Assembly: GCF_013459645.1 (NCBI RefSeq) | Contig: NZ_CP054861.1 | Location: 1,042,001 to 1,106,000 of the forward strand | From: Martelella sp. NC20 | GTDB taxonomy: Bacteria > Pseudomonadota > Alphaproteobacteria > Rhizobiales > Rhizobiaceae | Direction: 5' to 3' | DNA: 64,000 bases | Shown here: piece by piece, positions 57,262-64,000 of the stretch | Numbering within the stretch: the first letter of the stretch is position 1 | Layout: every line of letters starts with the position of its first letter | Made by a program: the position numbers and the translations under genes | The notes under the pieces: model-generated | The model's database searches: none | Seen by the model: the letters and a program-made list of their open reading frames with translations, nothing else | What the model was told of the DNA's origin: nothing

Positions 57262-58509
57262 ATGAACGACGATTTTATCCGGGTCACCTATCGCATCGAA
57301 TGCGCCGGCAGCATCGAGGCGATGGCGGCCAAAATCGCCTCCGACCAGTCGACCGGAACCTTCACCGAACTTCCGGGCGAGACCGATGCGGTGCGCAGGC
57401 GCTGCGCGGCCCGGGTCGAGACCATCGCGCCGCTCGCCGATGCCGATACCCCCGGCTTTCCCGACACGAGCGACAGCGGGCCATATCATCGCGCCGACGT
57501 GACGATCGCCTATCCGCTGGAAGCGATCGGCACCGATATCGCGGCGCTGATGACGATCGCGGTCGGCGGCGTGTTTGCGGCGCGCGGTCTGTCCGGCATC
57601 CGCGTCATGGATATCGACCTGCCTGAGGCGTGGTCCTGCCATCCCGGCCCGCAATTCGGCATTGCCGGATCGCGCCGGCTGATGGGCGTGGCAACCGGCC
57701 CGATGATCGCCTCGATCATCAAGCCCTCGCTCGGCCTGACGCCGGAAGACACGGCGGACGTGGTACGCACGCTCTGCGCGGCCGGCGTCGACTTCATCAA
57801 GGACGACGAGAAGATGATGAACCCGGCCTATGCGCCGCTGAACGCGCGGGTCGACGCGATCATGCCGGTCATCAGGGACCATGCCGAGCGCACCGGAAAA
57901 CGGGTGATGTATGCCTTCGGCATCTCGTCGGCCGACCCCGACACGATGATGGAAAACCACGACTATGTGGTCAGGCACGGCGGCAATGCGGCCGTCGTCA
58001 ATATCAACTCGATCGGCCATGGCGGCATGTCGTTCCTGCGCAAGCGGTCGGCGCTTTGCCTCCACGCCCACCGCAATGGCTGGGATATCCTGACCCGTCA
58101 CCCGGCCCTCGGCATGGAATTTCGGGCCTATCAGAAGATCTGGCGGCTGCTCGGCGTCGACCAGTTCCAGATCAACGGCATCCGCGCCAAATACTGGGAA
58201 CCCGACGAAAGCTTCGTCCAATCCTTCCATGACGTGATGACGCCGATCTTTTCCGAAGATGACCGGCCGCTGCCCGTGGTCTGCTCCGGACAATGGGGCG
58301 GACAGGCGGTCGAAACCTATCAGCGCACCGGCCGCACGCTGGACCTGATGTATCTCGGCGGCGGCGGCATTCACGGCCATCCGGGCGGGCCTGGTGCCGG
58401 CGTGCGCGCCATCCGTCAGGCCTGGGAGGCGGCGGCCTCCGGACAATCGCTCGAAGCCCATGCCGCCACCCACAAGGAACTGGCCGCCTCGCTCAAAAAA
58501 TGGGGTTGA
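57262..58509 (+). CDS. oiaX: RuBisCO-like protein, 3-oxo-isoapionate-4-phosphate decarboxylase-like (OiaX)
   Basis: A 415-residue form IV RuBisCO large-chain homologue. IIKPSLGLTPED carries the first active-site Lys (Lys154), and AGVDFIKDDEKMMNPAYAPL carries the carbamylated-Lys motif (Lys180, Asp182, Glu183), so metal binding is kept. LHAHRNG preserves the His-Arg pair. The segment matching RuBisCO His327 reads QINGIRAKYWEPDE, lacking that His, and CSGQWGG and GGGGIHGHPGG replace the usual phosphate loops. Such proteins include OiaX (decarboxylase) and OiaT (transcarboxylase/hydrolase). The neighbouring erythrulose-phosphate isomerases favour OiaX. GGAGG precedes ATG 57262; an ATG four codons upstream is weaker. 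Confidence 0.75.
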   Translation: MNDDFIRVTYRIECAGSIEAMAAKIASDQSTGTFTELPGETDAVRRRCAARVETIAPLADADTPGFPDTSDSGPYHRADVTIAYPLEAIGTDIAALMTIAVGGVFAARGLSGIRVMDIDLPEAWSCHPGPQFGIAGSRRLMGVATGPMIASIIKPSLGLTPEDTADVVRTLCAAGVDFIKDDEKMMNPAYAPLNARVDAIMPVIRDHAERTGKRVMYAFGISSADPDTMMENHDYVVRHGGNAAVVNINSIGHGGMSFLRKRSALCLHAHRNGWDILTRHPALGMEFRAYQKIWRLLGVDQFQINGIRAKYWEPDESFVQSFHDVMTPIFSEDDRPLPVVCSGQWGGQAVETYQRTGRTLDLMYLGGGGIHGHPGGPGAGVRAIRQAWEAAASGQSLEAHAATHKELAASLKKWG

Positions 58510-58630
58510 GCCACCGGGACACCTGACTCAAGCGTTGTCCATTCGGTAGACCTGCGCGACCAAACCACGCTTTGCCCGGGAGCCGCTTTTGCTCTATCAG
58601 ATTGCGCATGCAAAGCAGGACCGCGCAGAA

Positions 58631-61075
58631 ATGAAGGACCAAGCCAAGGCGCTGCCCGTCAACGCCGTGCTGGAGCCGCTGACGGAGGCGCTCCGGCAGC
58701 ATGGCCGCGCCGTTCTTTCGGCCCCGCCCGGCGCGGGCAAGACCACGCTGGTGCCGCTTCACCTTCTGAAACATGGCCCGGCGGGCAGGATCATCCTGCT
58801 CGAGCCGCGACGGCTTGCCGCCCGCGCTAGCGCATCGCGCATGGCGGCCCTTCTCGGCGAGGAGCCGGGCGGCACCGTTGGCTACCGCATGCGGCTCGAT
58901 ACAAAGGTCTCGGCCCGCACTCGCATCGAGGTGGTGACCGAGGGCGTATTCGCGCGCATGGCGCTGGAAGACCCCGAGCTTGCCGGGATTTCGACGGTGA
59001 TCTTCGACGAATTCCACGAACGCTCGCTCGATGCCGATTTCGGGCTGGCGCTGGCGCTCGATATCCGCGCGGGCCTGCGTGAGGACCTCAATATCCTCGT
59101 GATGTCCGCCACGCTGGACGTTGCCCGGATCGCCGCCCTTCTCGGCGATGCGCCGGTGATCGAGAGCAAGGGCAGGGCCTATCCGGTCGAGATCCGCTAT
59201 CAGGCCCGGCCGCCGCGATCGCGCATCGAGGACAGCGTCGCCGATGCCGTGCGCGCCATGCTTTCCGCCGAACAGGGCTCGATCCTCGCCTTCCTGCCGG
59301 GCCAGGCCGAGATCCGCCGCACCGCGGAGCGGCTGGAGGGTATCGTCGGCGCGGATACCGACATCGCGCCGCTCTACGGCAATCTCACCCGCGCCGAGCA
59401 GGATGCCGCGATCAGGCCCGCCCCGGCGGGACGCCGCAAGGTGGTGCTCGCCACCTCGATCGCCGAAACCTCGATCACCATCGACGGCGTCACCATCGTC
59501 ATCGACAGCGGCCTGCAGCGCCAGCCCGCCTATGAACCGGCGACCGGCATTACCCGGCTGGAAACCGTGAAAGTGTCGCGCGCGGCCGCCGACCAGCGCG
59601 CCGGCCGCGCCGGGCGAACCGCGCCGGGCATCGCGCTCAGGCTCTGGCATGAGGGCCAGACGGCCGCACTTGCGCCCTTCAGCCCGCCGGAAATCATGAA
59701 GTCCGACCTTTCCGGCCTGGTGCTCGACCTTGCCCATTGGGGCGTGAGCGACCCGGCGCAGCTTGCCTTTCCCGACCAGCCGCCCGCGCCGGCCCTTGCC
59801 GAGGCGAAGAAGCTGCTGAACGCCCTCGGCGCGCTCGACAAGGATGGACGGCTGAGCGAAACCGGCGAGCGCATCCGGGCGCTGTCGCTGCCGCCGCGCC
59901 TTGCAGCCATGGTGATCGATGCCGGGCGGAACGGCCATGCGCGCGATGCCGCAAGGCTTTCCGTGCTGATGAGCGAGCAGGGGCTCGGCGGCACGGGCAC
60001 CGATCTGTCGGAGCGGCTCCGCCGGTTTTCCGCCGATCGATCGCCGCGCGCCGAGGCCGCGCGCGGTCTTGCCGCCCGGATCGCGAAGGCTGCGGGCGGA
60101 CGCCGTCCCGATGGCCCGTTTGATCCCGGCGCTGCGCTGATCCATGCATTTCCGGACCGGATCGCAATGGCGCGCGGCGCACGCGGGCGCTACCTGATGG
60201 CAAACGGGCGCGGGGCCGAGCTTGCCGAGGACGACCCGCTGGCCGGCCAGGATTTTCTGGTGATCGCCGACCTCACCGGCTCGGCGGCGCGCGGGCGCAT
60301 CCTTGCCGCCTGCCCGCTTTCACGCGACATTGTCGAGGGTCATCCGGAGGTCGAGGCGATCGAGGAATGCGTGTTCGACCGCGACAGCCTGTCGGTCCGC
60401 GCCCGCCATGTCCGACGCCTGGGCGCGCTGGTGCTTTCCGAGCGCGCGGTCAAAAGGCCTTCGGGCGAGCAGGCGGCTGAAGCGCTTGCCGAGGGCCTGC
60501 GCCAGCACGGATTGACGCTGGTCGACTTTCCGAAAGAGGCGGCGCATCTCAGGGAACGGATCGGCTTCCTCAACAGAAAGCTCGGGTCCCCCTGGCCGGA
60601 TGTCAGCGACGAGGGCCTGACCGAAAGCCTCGATCGGTGGTTCACGCCGTTCCAGACGGGCCGGACATCGATTGCGGCGATCGCGCCCAACAGCCTGACG
60701 GAGGGGTTGAGATCGCTGCTGCCCTATCCGCTTGCCGCCGATCTCGACCGGCTCGCGCCCACCCATTTTACCGCGCCCACCGGCGACCGGCTGCCGATCC
60801 GCTATGACGGCGACAAGCCGGTCCTGTCGATCCGGGTGCAGATGCTGTACGGGCTGAAGGCCCACCCGACGATTGCCGGCGGCGTGCCGCTGCTGCTGGA
60901 ACTGACCTCGCCCGCCGGCCGGCCGATCCAGACGACGCGCGATCTTCCCGGCTTCTGGGCCGGATCGTGGAAGGATGTTCGCGCCGACATGCGCGGGCGC
61001 TACCCGAAACATCTCTGGCCGGAACACCCGGCCGATGCCGAAGCCACGCGCAGGGCCAAGCCGCGCGGAACGTGA
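58631..61075 (+). CDS. hrpB: ATP-dependent helicase HrpB (DEAH family)
   Basis: A DEAH-box helicase of about 814 residues. Motif I is SAPPGAGKTT, motif II FDEFHERS (DEFH variant typical of HrpB), motif III VMSATLD, motif V ATSIAETSITIDGV and motif VI QRAGRAGRTAPG. The C-terminal HrpB domain ends near KHLWPEHPADAEATRRAKPRG. The biological role is poorly defined. Start taken at ATG 58631 (AGGA upstream); a TTG at 58589 is also in frame. It lies directly upstream of actS, an order often seen in Rhizobiales. Confidence 0.93.
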   Translation: MKDQAKALPVNAVLEPLTEALRQHGRAVLSAPPGAGKTTLVPLHLLKHGPAGRIILLEPRRLAARASASRMAALLGEEPGGTVGYRMRLDTKVSARTRIEVVTEGVFARMALEDPELAGISTVIFDEFHERSLDADFGLALALDIRAGLREDLNILVMSATLDVARIAALLGDAPVIESKGRAYPVEIRYQARPPRSRIEDSVADAVRAMLSAEQGSILAFLPGQAEIRRTAERLEGIVGADTDIAPLYGNLTRAEQDAAIRPAPAGRRKVVLATSIAETSITIDGVTIVIDSGLQRQPAYEPATGITRLETVKVSRAAADQRAGRAGRTAPGIALRLWHEGQTAALAPFSPPEIMKSDLSGLVLDLAHWGVSDPAQLAFPDQPPAPALAEAKKLLNALGALDKDGRLSETGERIRALSLPPRLAAMVIDAGRNGHARDAARLSVLMSEQGLGGTGTDLSERLRRFSADRSPRAEAARGLAARIAKAAGGRRPDGPFDPGAALIHAFPDRIAMARGARGRYLMANGRGAELAEDDPLAGQDFLVIADLTGSAARGRILAACPLSRDIVEGHPEVEAIEECVFDRDSLSVRARHVRRLGALVLSERAVKRPSGEQAAEALAEGLRQHGLTLVDFPKEAAHLRERIGFLNRKLGSPWPDVSDEGLTESLDRWFTPFQTGRTSIAAIAPNSLTEGLRSLLPYPLAADLDRLAPTHFTAPTGDRLPIRYDGDKPVLSIRVQMLYGLKAHPTIAGGVPLLLELTSPAGRPIQTTRDLPGFWAGSWKDVRADMRGRYPKHLWPEHPADAEATRRAKPRGT

Positions 61076-61088
61076 CAGGAGACCCGCC

Positions 61089-62381
61089 ATGAGGGCGCCG
61101 CCAACGGAAATGCTGGAGAAGGAACGCCGCCGCAGCCTGCGCCTGCAAACGCTGGTGCGGCTGCGCTGGCTGGCGGTCGCGGGCCAGTCGGCAACCGCGA
61201 TCTTCGTGGCCTTCGGCATCGACTTCTCGATGCCGATCATGCCGGTGTTCGCGCTGATTGCAGCGCTCGCGCTCGGCAATCTGATACTGGCGCTGCGCTT
61301 TCCGGCAACGCAACGGGTGGAGCCGCGCTTCGCCTCCGCCCTGCTCGGCTTCGACCTGATGCAGCTCACCGCCCTGCTTTATCTGACCGGCGGGCTTGCC
61401 AATCCGTTCGTGCCGCTGATTTCGGTGCCGGTGATCATTTCCTTCACCGCGCTGCCGCTGCGCCATGCGACAGCACTTCTGGTGCTGGCGGTCGCGGGCG
61501 TTTCGCTGCTGGCGATCGAGCCGTTTCCGCTGCCCTGGTATGAGGGGCTTTCACTCGAAATCGAACCGGTGCTGAAATTCGGCATCTGGATCGCGATCAT
61601 CTCGATGCTGAGCTTCGCCGCCTTCTACGCCCACCGGATTTCGCTGGAGGCCGAGCAGATATCGGATGCGCTGGCGGCGACCGAACTGGTGCTGCAGCGC
61701 GAACAGCACCTTTCCCAGCTCGACGGGCTCGCCGCCGCCGCCGCCCATGAACTGGGAACGCCGCTCGCCACGATATCGGTGGTGGCGAAGGAAATGGCGC
61801 GCGCGCTCGGCGACGATCCGACCCATGGCGAGGACGTCCAGCTGCTGGTCAGCCAGAGCCAGCGCTGCCGCGATATTCTCGCCCGTCTCGCCTCGCTTTC
61901 CAAGGAGGACGAGAGCCATATGCGCCGGCTGCCGCTATCCTCGCTGCTGGAGGAAGCGGCAGCACCCCACCGGCCGTTCGTCGCGAACATGCGGATCGAC
62001 ATCGACGGCGATGGTCCCGAACCCGTGGGTCAGCGCAATCCGGCAGTGCTCTACGGTCTCGGCAACATCATCGAGAACGCCGTCGAACACGCAAGCCGCG
62101 AAGTGACAATCGAAGCGCATCACGATGCCACCCGCGTGACGATCACCGTCAGCGACGACGGCGACGGCTATACGCCGGACATTCTCGCGCGCATCGGCGA
62201 TCCCTTCGTCTCAGACCGCCATTCCGACCGTCAGGGCGCCAATCGGGCGGGGGGGCTCGGGCTCGGCCTGTTCATCGCCAAGACGCTTTTGGAGCGCGCC
62301 GGCGCGACGCTGACCTTCGAAAACGCCGGCGGCGCCCGCATCACCATCACCTGGCCGCGCTGGCGGATGGAGACGGATTGA
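61089..62381 (+). CDS. actS: Redox-sensing histidine kinase ActS/RegB
   Basis: A 430-residue membrane sensor kinase of the RegB/PrrB/ActS family. Six hydrophobic helices span about residues 28-183. The quinone-site motif GGLANPF is at 101-107, the H-box HELGTPLATIS with phosphorylated His220, and Cys260 in SQSQRCRDIL corresponds to the redox-active cysteine of RegB. NIIENAVEHA and DDGDGYTPDIL with GGLGLGLFIAKTLLERAGA are the ATP-binding motifs. It senses redox state and phosphorylates ActR/RegA. No actR follows; an IS110 element lies downstream instead. AGGAGACCCGCC precedes the ATG. Confidence 0.93.
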   Translation: MRAPPTEMLEKERRRSLRLQTLVRLRWLAVAGQSATAIFVAFGIDFSMPIMPVFALIAALALGNLILALRFPATQRVEPRFASALLGFDLMQLTALLYLTGGLANPFVPLISVPVIISFTALPLRHATALLVLAVAGVSLLAIEPFPLPWYEGLSLEIEPVLKFGIWIAIISMLSFAAFYAHRISLEAEQISDALAATELVLQREQHLSQLDGLAAAAAHELGTPLATISVVAKEMARALGDDPTHGEDVQLLVSQSQRCRDILARLASLSKEDESHMRRLPLSSLLEEAAAPHRPFVANMRIDIDGDGPEPVGQRNPAVLYGLGNIIENAVEHASREVTIEAHHDATRVTITVSDDGDGYTPDILARIGDPFVSDRHSDRQGANRAGGLGLGLFIAKTLLERAGATLTFENAGGARITITWPRWRMETD

Positions 62382-62543
62382 GGTCGGCCGGGTGGAATGA
62401 CCTGCGCAGACTGCTGGAATGTCCCTCCGCTGAGGGGCGCCATACACGGCATTATGGCACTGCTGTCCGGTTTGGCCTGCACCAGCAGCCTTGATACCGA
62501 AGTCTCGACTAACCATAGGCATCGGCCACCCCCACCTGCGTCA

Positions 62544-63494
62544 TCAACTCTGTTGGCTTAGCTGGTCTCTGAACCTTGCATTCAATGTGATGACTATCTT
62601 TCGCATGACCGCGGCGAGGGCGACGATTGGCTTTTTACCGTTGTGGATGAGGCGTTTGTAGAATTCGACGAATTCGCCCCTTCCTTGTGCGGCCTGCATG
62701 GCGGGCATGAACAGGATCGTTCGCACGGCTGGCCGTCCACCGCGCATCCTGCGGTAGCCGATCTTGTTGCCGCTTTCGTTTGGATGAGGCGCCAGGCCCG
62801 CCAGAGCCGCTGCTTGCTTTCGGTCCATCTTCCCCAGTTCCGGTATGGCGGCAATGAGGGCTGCGGCCGTCGTTTCGCCGATACCCTTCATGGCGGTTGC
62901 GGTCCTGGCCCTCTGCACAAGGGATGCGGAGCGCATCAGCGCACTGATGGCTTTGTCGACAAGCACGATCTGCCGGTTGAGGACAGTGAGCAGGGCCTTG
63001 AAGGTGGCGGCCAGGTCGCGCCCGCCCAGTTCGCGCGCGCTTGGGGCCTTGGCGCGATTCTGCTCGGCCACCCTCATGGCCACCAGATCGGCGCGGCGGC
63101 GCACGAGAGCCTTGAGCCTTGCCTCACAGGGGTCCTCCGCATGCCATAAAGGCAGGGTTGCCCATCGCTCCAGCCCATAGGCGACCATTTCCCGCGCATC
63201 GATCGCATCGCTCTTGCCCAAGCGGCCGCGTGACCGGATGAAAGCCTTGAGCTTGCGTGTGTCGGCGCGATGGAGCGGAAGTTTCAGGCCCCGGCATTCT
63301 TCCATCAAGATGATCTCGTAGCCGCCGGTGGGCTCGCAAATGACCAGGTCGACATCGCACTTTCGCAGGAAGTGCCGGATCTGTTTTCGCTGGTTGGGAA
63401 TGACCGTCGCGATGCGGCCGTCAAAAATGGCGATGGTGTCCTTGGCGACATCGACGCCAAGGCAACGGCACGGGGGATGATGCAAAAAGGTCAT
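62544..63494 (-). CDS. IS110 family transposase (DEDD recombinase)
   Basis: A 316-residue IS110-family recombinase. The RuvC-like DEDD domain shows LGVDVAKDTIAIFDG (Asp), LVICEPTGGYE (Glu) and GKSDAIDAREM (Asp-Asp). The C-terminal Tnp20-like domain has MKGIGETTAAALIAAIPELG and LAGLAPHPNESGNKIGYRRM, with the family serine. Full length and no frameshift, so it may be active. Start at ATG 63494, with GAGGA about 10 nt upstream. IS110 enzymes use a bridge RNA made from a non-coding end of the element. Confidence 0.92.
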   Translation of the reverse strand: MTFLHHPPCRCLGVDVAKDTIAIFDGRIATVIPNQRKQIRHFLRKCDVDLVICEPTGGYEIILMEECRGLKLPLHRADTRKLKAFIRSRGRLGKSDAIDAREMVAYGLERWATLPLWHAEDPCEARLKALVRRRADLVAMRVAEQNRAKAPSARELGGRDLAATFKALLTVLNRQIVLVDKAISALMRSASLVQRARTATAMKGIGETTAAALIAAIPELGKMDRKQAAALAGLAPHPNESGNKIGYRRMRGGRPAVRTILFMPAMQAAQGRGEFVEFYKRLIHNGKKPIVALAAVMRKIVITLNARFRDQLSQQS

Positions 63495-63637
63495 GGTGAT
63501 GCTATCCTCTCTAGGCTTCGGATTGTTTGCGGGCGTGCCAGGCAGCGGCCCAATCAACTCTCCAAGCGATGGCAGAGTGCGGCAGTGACCTTGATGACGT
63601 CGGGTGTTGCCCAATCCTCGGACGGTCGCCTGCCACA

Positions 63638-63670
63638 GCAGCTGCGGGCTGTGAAAGAGCCCGCAGCTGC
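63638..63670. other. Long hairpin in the IS110 upstream non-coding end
   Basis: A perfect stem with 13-bp arms (GCAGCTGCGGGCT and AGCCCGCAGCTGC) closes a 7-nt loop, GTGAAAG. It lies about 145-175 bp upstream of the transposase start, where IS110-group elements encode their bridge RNA. It may be part of such an RNA or of the element end. Confidence 0.55.
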
Positions 63671-63700
63671 GCCAACATCATAACCTGCATTCAACAAACA

Positions 63701-63850
63701 ATCCTCGGCCCTGTGCCGAGGATCCAATCACGTCTGTCGCGAGCGGAGTTGGCGGCGAGCGCATAATAGCACCTCGGCCAGAGCCGACCGACACGCCCGT
63801 CGCGGAGTGATGTGCTTAGATCCTCGGCACAAGGCCGAGGATGACGCCGA
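63701..63850. repeat. Large inverted repeat of the ATCCTCGG...CCGAGGAT family, copy 3
   Basis: Arms ATCCTCGGCCCTGTGCCGAGGATC (63701-63724) and GATCCTCGGCACAAGGCCGAGGAT (about 63819-63842) are reverse complements, each itself palindromic. The interior has CGCGAGCGGAG-like sequence as in copies 1 and 2. With the IS110 non-coding end it fills 63495-63885, where no gene is seen. Confidence 0.8.
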
Positions 63851-63885
63851 GCAGGAGGAGAGGGCGGTGAACCAGCTCTACCGCC

Positions 63886-64000
63886 CTAAAACCGTGCCGC
63901 GATCCATGCGGCAAGGCGGGCGGCGACGTCGGACTTTGGCATGTCGGGCCAGCTTTCCGCGCCGTCCTTCGTCACCAGCGTGACCCGGTTGCGCAGGCCG
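63886..64000 (-). CDS. coaBC: Phosphopantothenoylcysteine decarboxylase/synthase CoaBC, C-terminal end (partial)
   Basis: The last 38 codons of a gene running into the window from the right. The translation GLRNRVTLVTKDGAESWPDMPKSDVAARL resembles the C-terminus of bifunctional CoaBC of coenzyme A biosynthesis (N-x-V-x-LVT-x-x-G-x-E-x-WP-x-M-x-K-x-x-VA-x-x-L). TAG stop at 63886-63888. Only the end of the synthase domain is visible. Confidence 0.65.
   Translation of the reverse strand, partial: GLRNRVTLVTKDGAESWPDMPKSDVAARLAAWIAARF

Larger units (their letters stand above)
62544..63690 (-). mobile_element. IS110 family insertion sequence (boundaries approximate)
   Basis: The element includes the transposase gene and about 195 bp of non-coding sequence upstream of it (63495 onwards on the plus scale). 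IS110 elements lack clear terminal inverted repeats, so exact ends cannot be fixed by eye. The non-coding part contains the hairpin at 63638-63670. It lies between actS and coaBC. Confidence 0.65.

Noticed and set aside
57262..58509. Authentic carbon-fixing RuBisCO large subunit
   Set aside because: Too short, loop residues and the His327 equivalent are changed, and no small subunit or phosphoribulokinase is nearby.

Overview
The window looks like chromosome from a high-GC alphaproteobacterium of the Rhizobiales, most likely Rhizobiaceae or a close relative. The basis is gene content: a class Ib nrdHIEF operon, cyoABCD followed by SURF1, an hrpB-actS pair, an erythritol locus with eryABCD genes, and intergenic palindromic repeats of rhizobial style. 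No species can be named from the sequence alone. No tRNA, rRNA, CRISPR array or prophage was seen. One IS110-family element lies near the right end.

Layout. 1-322: N-terminal part of a short-chain dehydrogenase. 512-4429: nrdHIEF (minus strand) with a pair of NrdR-box-like sites about 350 bp upstream. 5123-10212: cyoABCD plus a SURF1 assembly factor (minus). 10722-11126: a small membrane protein. 11408-13033: pgi. 13462-18024: a branched-chain amino acid type (Liv) ABC transporter. 18543-28945: an aerobic aromatic-acid locus working through CoA thioesters. It has a CoA ligase, two 4HBT thioesterases, an arylformamidase-like hydrolase, a fused FAD monooxygenase/Old Yellow Enzyme of the salicylyl-CoA / 2-aminobenzoyl-CoA class, two SDRs, a RidA protein, a MarR regulator, a FAH-family hydrolase and a small cupin. 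AT-rich palindromes recur in its promoters.

29294-46447: tetritol metabolism. eryD-eryA-eryB-eryC are on the minus strand. Divergent from them is an Rbs-type ABC transporter (eryEFG-like) headed by a DUF2291 gene. Next comes a second set of DeoR regulator, FGGY kinase, DeoR regulator and GlpD-like dehydrogenase. Then follows the eryR-eryH-eryI operon (DeoR regulator, triose-phosphate-isomerase-like and RpiB-like isomerases).

46829-58509: a locus that fits D-apiose/D-apionate catabolism. It has an ApnO-like oxidoisomerase, a DUF1537 kinase (OiaK-like), a FadR-type GntR regulator, an ApnL-like lactonase, an ApsD-like Gfo/Idh/MocA dehydrogenase, a second Rbs-type transporter with its own DUF2291 gene, and a RuBisCO-like protein (OiaX-like). 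If that RuBisCO-like protein is the decarboxylase OiaX, its product L-erythrulose 1-phosphate is also the product of EryC. EryH and EryI, encoded between the two loci, would then serve both pathways and deliver D-erythrose 4-phosphate to the pentose phosphate pathway. This convergence is the most interesting reading of the window.

58631-64000: hrpB helicase, the redox-sensing histidine kinase actS, an IS110-family element where actR might be expected, and the C-terminal end of coaBC. Functional names in the apiose and aromatic loci rest on recognised families and gene context, not on database comparison.
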